6,370 nt of DNA from Dehalococcoidales bacterium (GTDB lineage: Bacteria > Chloroflexota > Dehalococcoidia > Dehalococcoidales > UBA5760), in NCBI GenBank assembly GCA_030640485.1, contig DAOWJG010000134.1:1-6370 (forward strand), in the 5' to 3' direction. How positions within the stretch are numbered: the first letter of the stretch is position 1; every line of letters starts with the position of its first letter. The notes beneath the pieces were generated by a model. That model was given only the letters and a program-made list of their open reading frames with translations, did not search any database and was not told the DNA's origin. Below, piece after piece: positions 5,310 to 6,370 of the stretch. The position numbers and the translations under genes are program-made.

Positions 5310-6077
5310 ATGAAGATTATACGTTTTGCTATTGGGGAAACGGTTGGCTACGGGGTTTTGAAAGGCAAACTTATTCAGGGTATTGAGGGTGCTCCCTACG
5401 ACTTATCTGAGTTTAAATTCTCCAACCGCCAGTATAACCTCAGCGAGATAAAACTCCTATCCCCCTGCGTACCATCCAAAATAGTGGCGGTCGGCCTTAA
5501 TTATTATAGCCACGCTGAGGAGGTGAAAATGCCTATTCCCCCCGACCCCCTGCTTTTCCTCAAGCCGTCCACTTCAGTAATTGGCCCCGATGATAGTATT
5601 GTTTATCCCGACTCCTCGGAGCGGGTTGACTATGAAGCCGAACTGGGGGTGGTGATAAAGACCAAAGCCTACCGCGTGCCGCTGGAAACGGCACTAGACT
5701 ATGTCCTGGGCTACACCTGTTTTAACGATGTTACGGCGCGTGACCTCCAGAAAAAGGACGGGCAGTGGACCCGAGCCAAGGGTTTTGATACCTTTTCGGC
5801 TATTGGACCTCACATTGAGACCGAACTTGACCCTGGAAATGTCACTGTGGAAGCCTATCTTAACGAGGAGCTCAAGCAACGAGGCAATACCAGCGACCTT
5901 ATATTTCCGATCCCCGAACTGGTAAGCTTTATCTCTCACATTATGACCCTCCTGCCCGGTGATATTATCGCCACCGGCACCCCCAGCGGTATCGAGCCGA
6001 TGATTCCCGGCGATACCATTGAGATAAAACTGGAGGGAATAGGCACCCTGAGAAATTATGTCGTTAAAAACGGGTAA
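5310..6077 (+). CDS. Fumarylacetoacetate hydrolase family protein
   Basis: This 255-residue cytoplasmic protein of the FAH C-terminal-domain fold is typical in length for prokaryotic members that act on acylpyruvates, ring-cleavage products or oxaloacetate, normally with Mg2+ or Mn2+. Family marks are VGLNYYSHAEE (61-71) with His68 and Glu71, VDYEAELGVVI (106-116) whose Glu109 and Glu111 are expected metal ligands, FNDVTARD (138-145) with the third ligand Asp140, WTRAKGFDTFSAIGP (153-167), and GDIIATGTPSG (217-227). All catalytic landmarks are present, so it should be active. The substrate cannot be told: fumarylpyruvate or acylpyruvate hydrolase, HpcE-like isomerase and oxaloacetate decarboxylase are all possible. 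The N terminus MKIIRF matches the usual family start. It follows the pyruvate-kinase-C-like gene by 60 nt in the same direction and is followed by a strong terminator hairpin. Confidence 0.92.
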   Translation: MKIIRFAIGETVGYGVLKGKLIQGIEGAPYDLSEFKFSNRQYNLSEIKLLSPCVPSKIVAVGLNYYSHAEEVKMPIPPDPLLFLKPSTSVIGPDDSIVYPDSSERVDYEAELGVVIKTKAYRVPLETALDYVLGYTCFNDVTARDLQKKDGQWTRAKGFDTFSAIGPHIETELDPGNVTVEAYLNEELKQRGNTSDLIFPIPELVSFISHIMTLLPGDIIATGTPSGIEPMIPGDTIEIKLEGIGTLRNYVVKNG

Positions 6078-6115
6078 GGTATAAGGTTTGTAAGCTGTGA
6101 CCTCACCCCCTGTGT

Positions 6116-6154
6116 CCCCCTCTCCTTGATAAGGAGAGGGGGAAGTTGTTTTTT
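6116..6154 (+). terminator. Intrinsic terminator after the FAH-family gene
   Basis: A perfect 12-bp stem (6116-6127 pairing with 6131-6142) closes a GAT loop and is followed after 6 nt by TTTTTT (6149-6154). It lies about 40 nt past the stop codon and faces the right way to end the plus-strand unit. The C-run/G-run arms also resemble dispersed palindromic repeats. Confidence 0.75.
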
Positions 6155-6156
6155 AA

Positions 6157-6179
6157 GGGGCTAACGCCTCTTTAACCCC
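6157..6179. repeat. Second stem-loop next to the terminator
   Basis: GGGGCTAA (6157-6164) can pair with TTAACCCC (6172-6179) at seven of eight positions around a 7-nt loop. It follows the terminator directly, and the two hairpins together look like one compact palindromic unit of about 65 bp. Confidence 0.4.
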
Positions 6180-6180
6180 A

Positions 6181-6223
6181 TTGATAAATGAGATATATGG
6201 TATGGTATAATATTAATTAAGGA
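6181..6223 (+). promoter_or_regulatory. Promoter and ribosome site for the last gene
   Basis: TATAAT (6206-6211) is a perfect -10, preceded by TGG as an extended -10 element. TTGATA (6181-6186) is a five-of-six -35 with a long 19-nt spacer. AAGGA (6219-6223) lies 9 nt before the ATG at 6233. The leader would be short, about 14 nt. Confidence 0.6.
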
Positions 6224-6232
6224 TAATAACAC

Positions 6233-6370
6233 ATGGTTGAGCCACTACCTTCTAGAGAGGATTTTCTGGAGAAGAAGCAAGATTACTCGCCACTCTTGGT
6301 TCATCTTACCAGAGATAAGACGGTTTACATAGAGGAATATGGTGAAGAAAAATCATTTTCGGCAAAAGAA
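6233..6370 (+). CDS. Unrecognised protein, N-terminal fragment (cut by window edge)
   Basis: Forty-six codons are open from ATG to the window edge, with a ribosome site and a strong promoter upstream, so this is very probably a real gene. The visible part begins MVEPLPSREDFLEKKQD, continues with SPLLVHLTRDK, and ends in a charged, Glu/Lys-rich stretch. It has no signal peptide or membrane segment. I do not recognise the family with confidence. The VHLTR phrase about 22 residues in is weakly reminiscent of proteins that begin with an HFT-type motif, such as DUF2971- or AbiGi-like proteins, but that is a guess from a few residues. It lies beyond the terminator and has its own promoter, so it is a separate transcription unit from the FAH-family gene. 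Confidence 0.7.
   Translation, partial: MVEPLPSREDFLEKKQDYSPLLVHLTRDKTVYIEEYGEEKSFSAKE

Overview
The window is a bacterial chromosomal segment of roughly balanced base composition with short intergenic gaps. Most of it is an arginine biosynthesis operon read on the minus strand. Clear family motifs support argJ, argB, argD and the first codons of argG. The gene mix suggests a Chloroflexota lineage, probably Dehalococcoidia-like: an ArgJ-type acetyl-cycle operon, a free-standing pyruvate-kinase C-terminal-domain protein, a FAH-fold protein, and TTG and SD-poor starts. That assignment is an inference from gene content and style, not from a marker gene.

Minus strand, in transcription order (right to left): argJ (4390-3173), argB (3145-2360, TTG start), argD (about 2254-1079), a decayed tail of an alpha/beta hydrolase gene (1088-990), an intact alpha/beta hydrolase (938-75), and the start of argG (44-1, cut by the window edge). 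ArgJ makes N-acetylglutamate by recycling the acetyl group from N-acetylornithine. ArgB phosphorylates it. The product must then be reduced by ArgC, which is not in this window. ArgD transaminates the semialdehyde to N-acetylornithine, and ArgG acts later on citrulline. The hydrolase between argD and argG has an intact catalytic triad, but the sequence does not show its substrate.

Plus strand, diverging from argJ: a short pyruvate-kinase-C-like protein (about 4686-5249), a fumarylacetoacetate-hydrolase-family protein (5310-6077), a strong GC-rich hairpin followed by a T tract (6116-6154) that looks like an intrinsic terminator and may belong to a dispersed repeat, and then a good promoter and the first 46 codons of an unrecognised gene (6233-6370, cut by the window edge). 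The 295-base divergent gap holds promoter-like sequences for both directions. The argJ promoter sits so close to the ATG that the transcript is predicted to be leaderless.

I found no wholly new system. The most notable item is the 32-codon hydrolase relic. It aligns without gaps, stop codon to stop codon, with the end of the neighbouring intact hydrolase, has an Arg codon in place of the catalytic His, and overlaps the last codons of argD in another frame.
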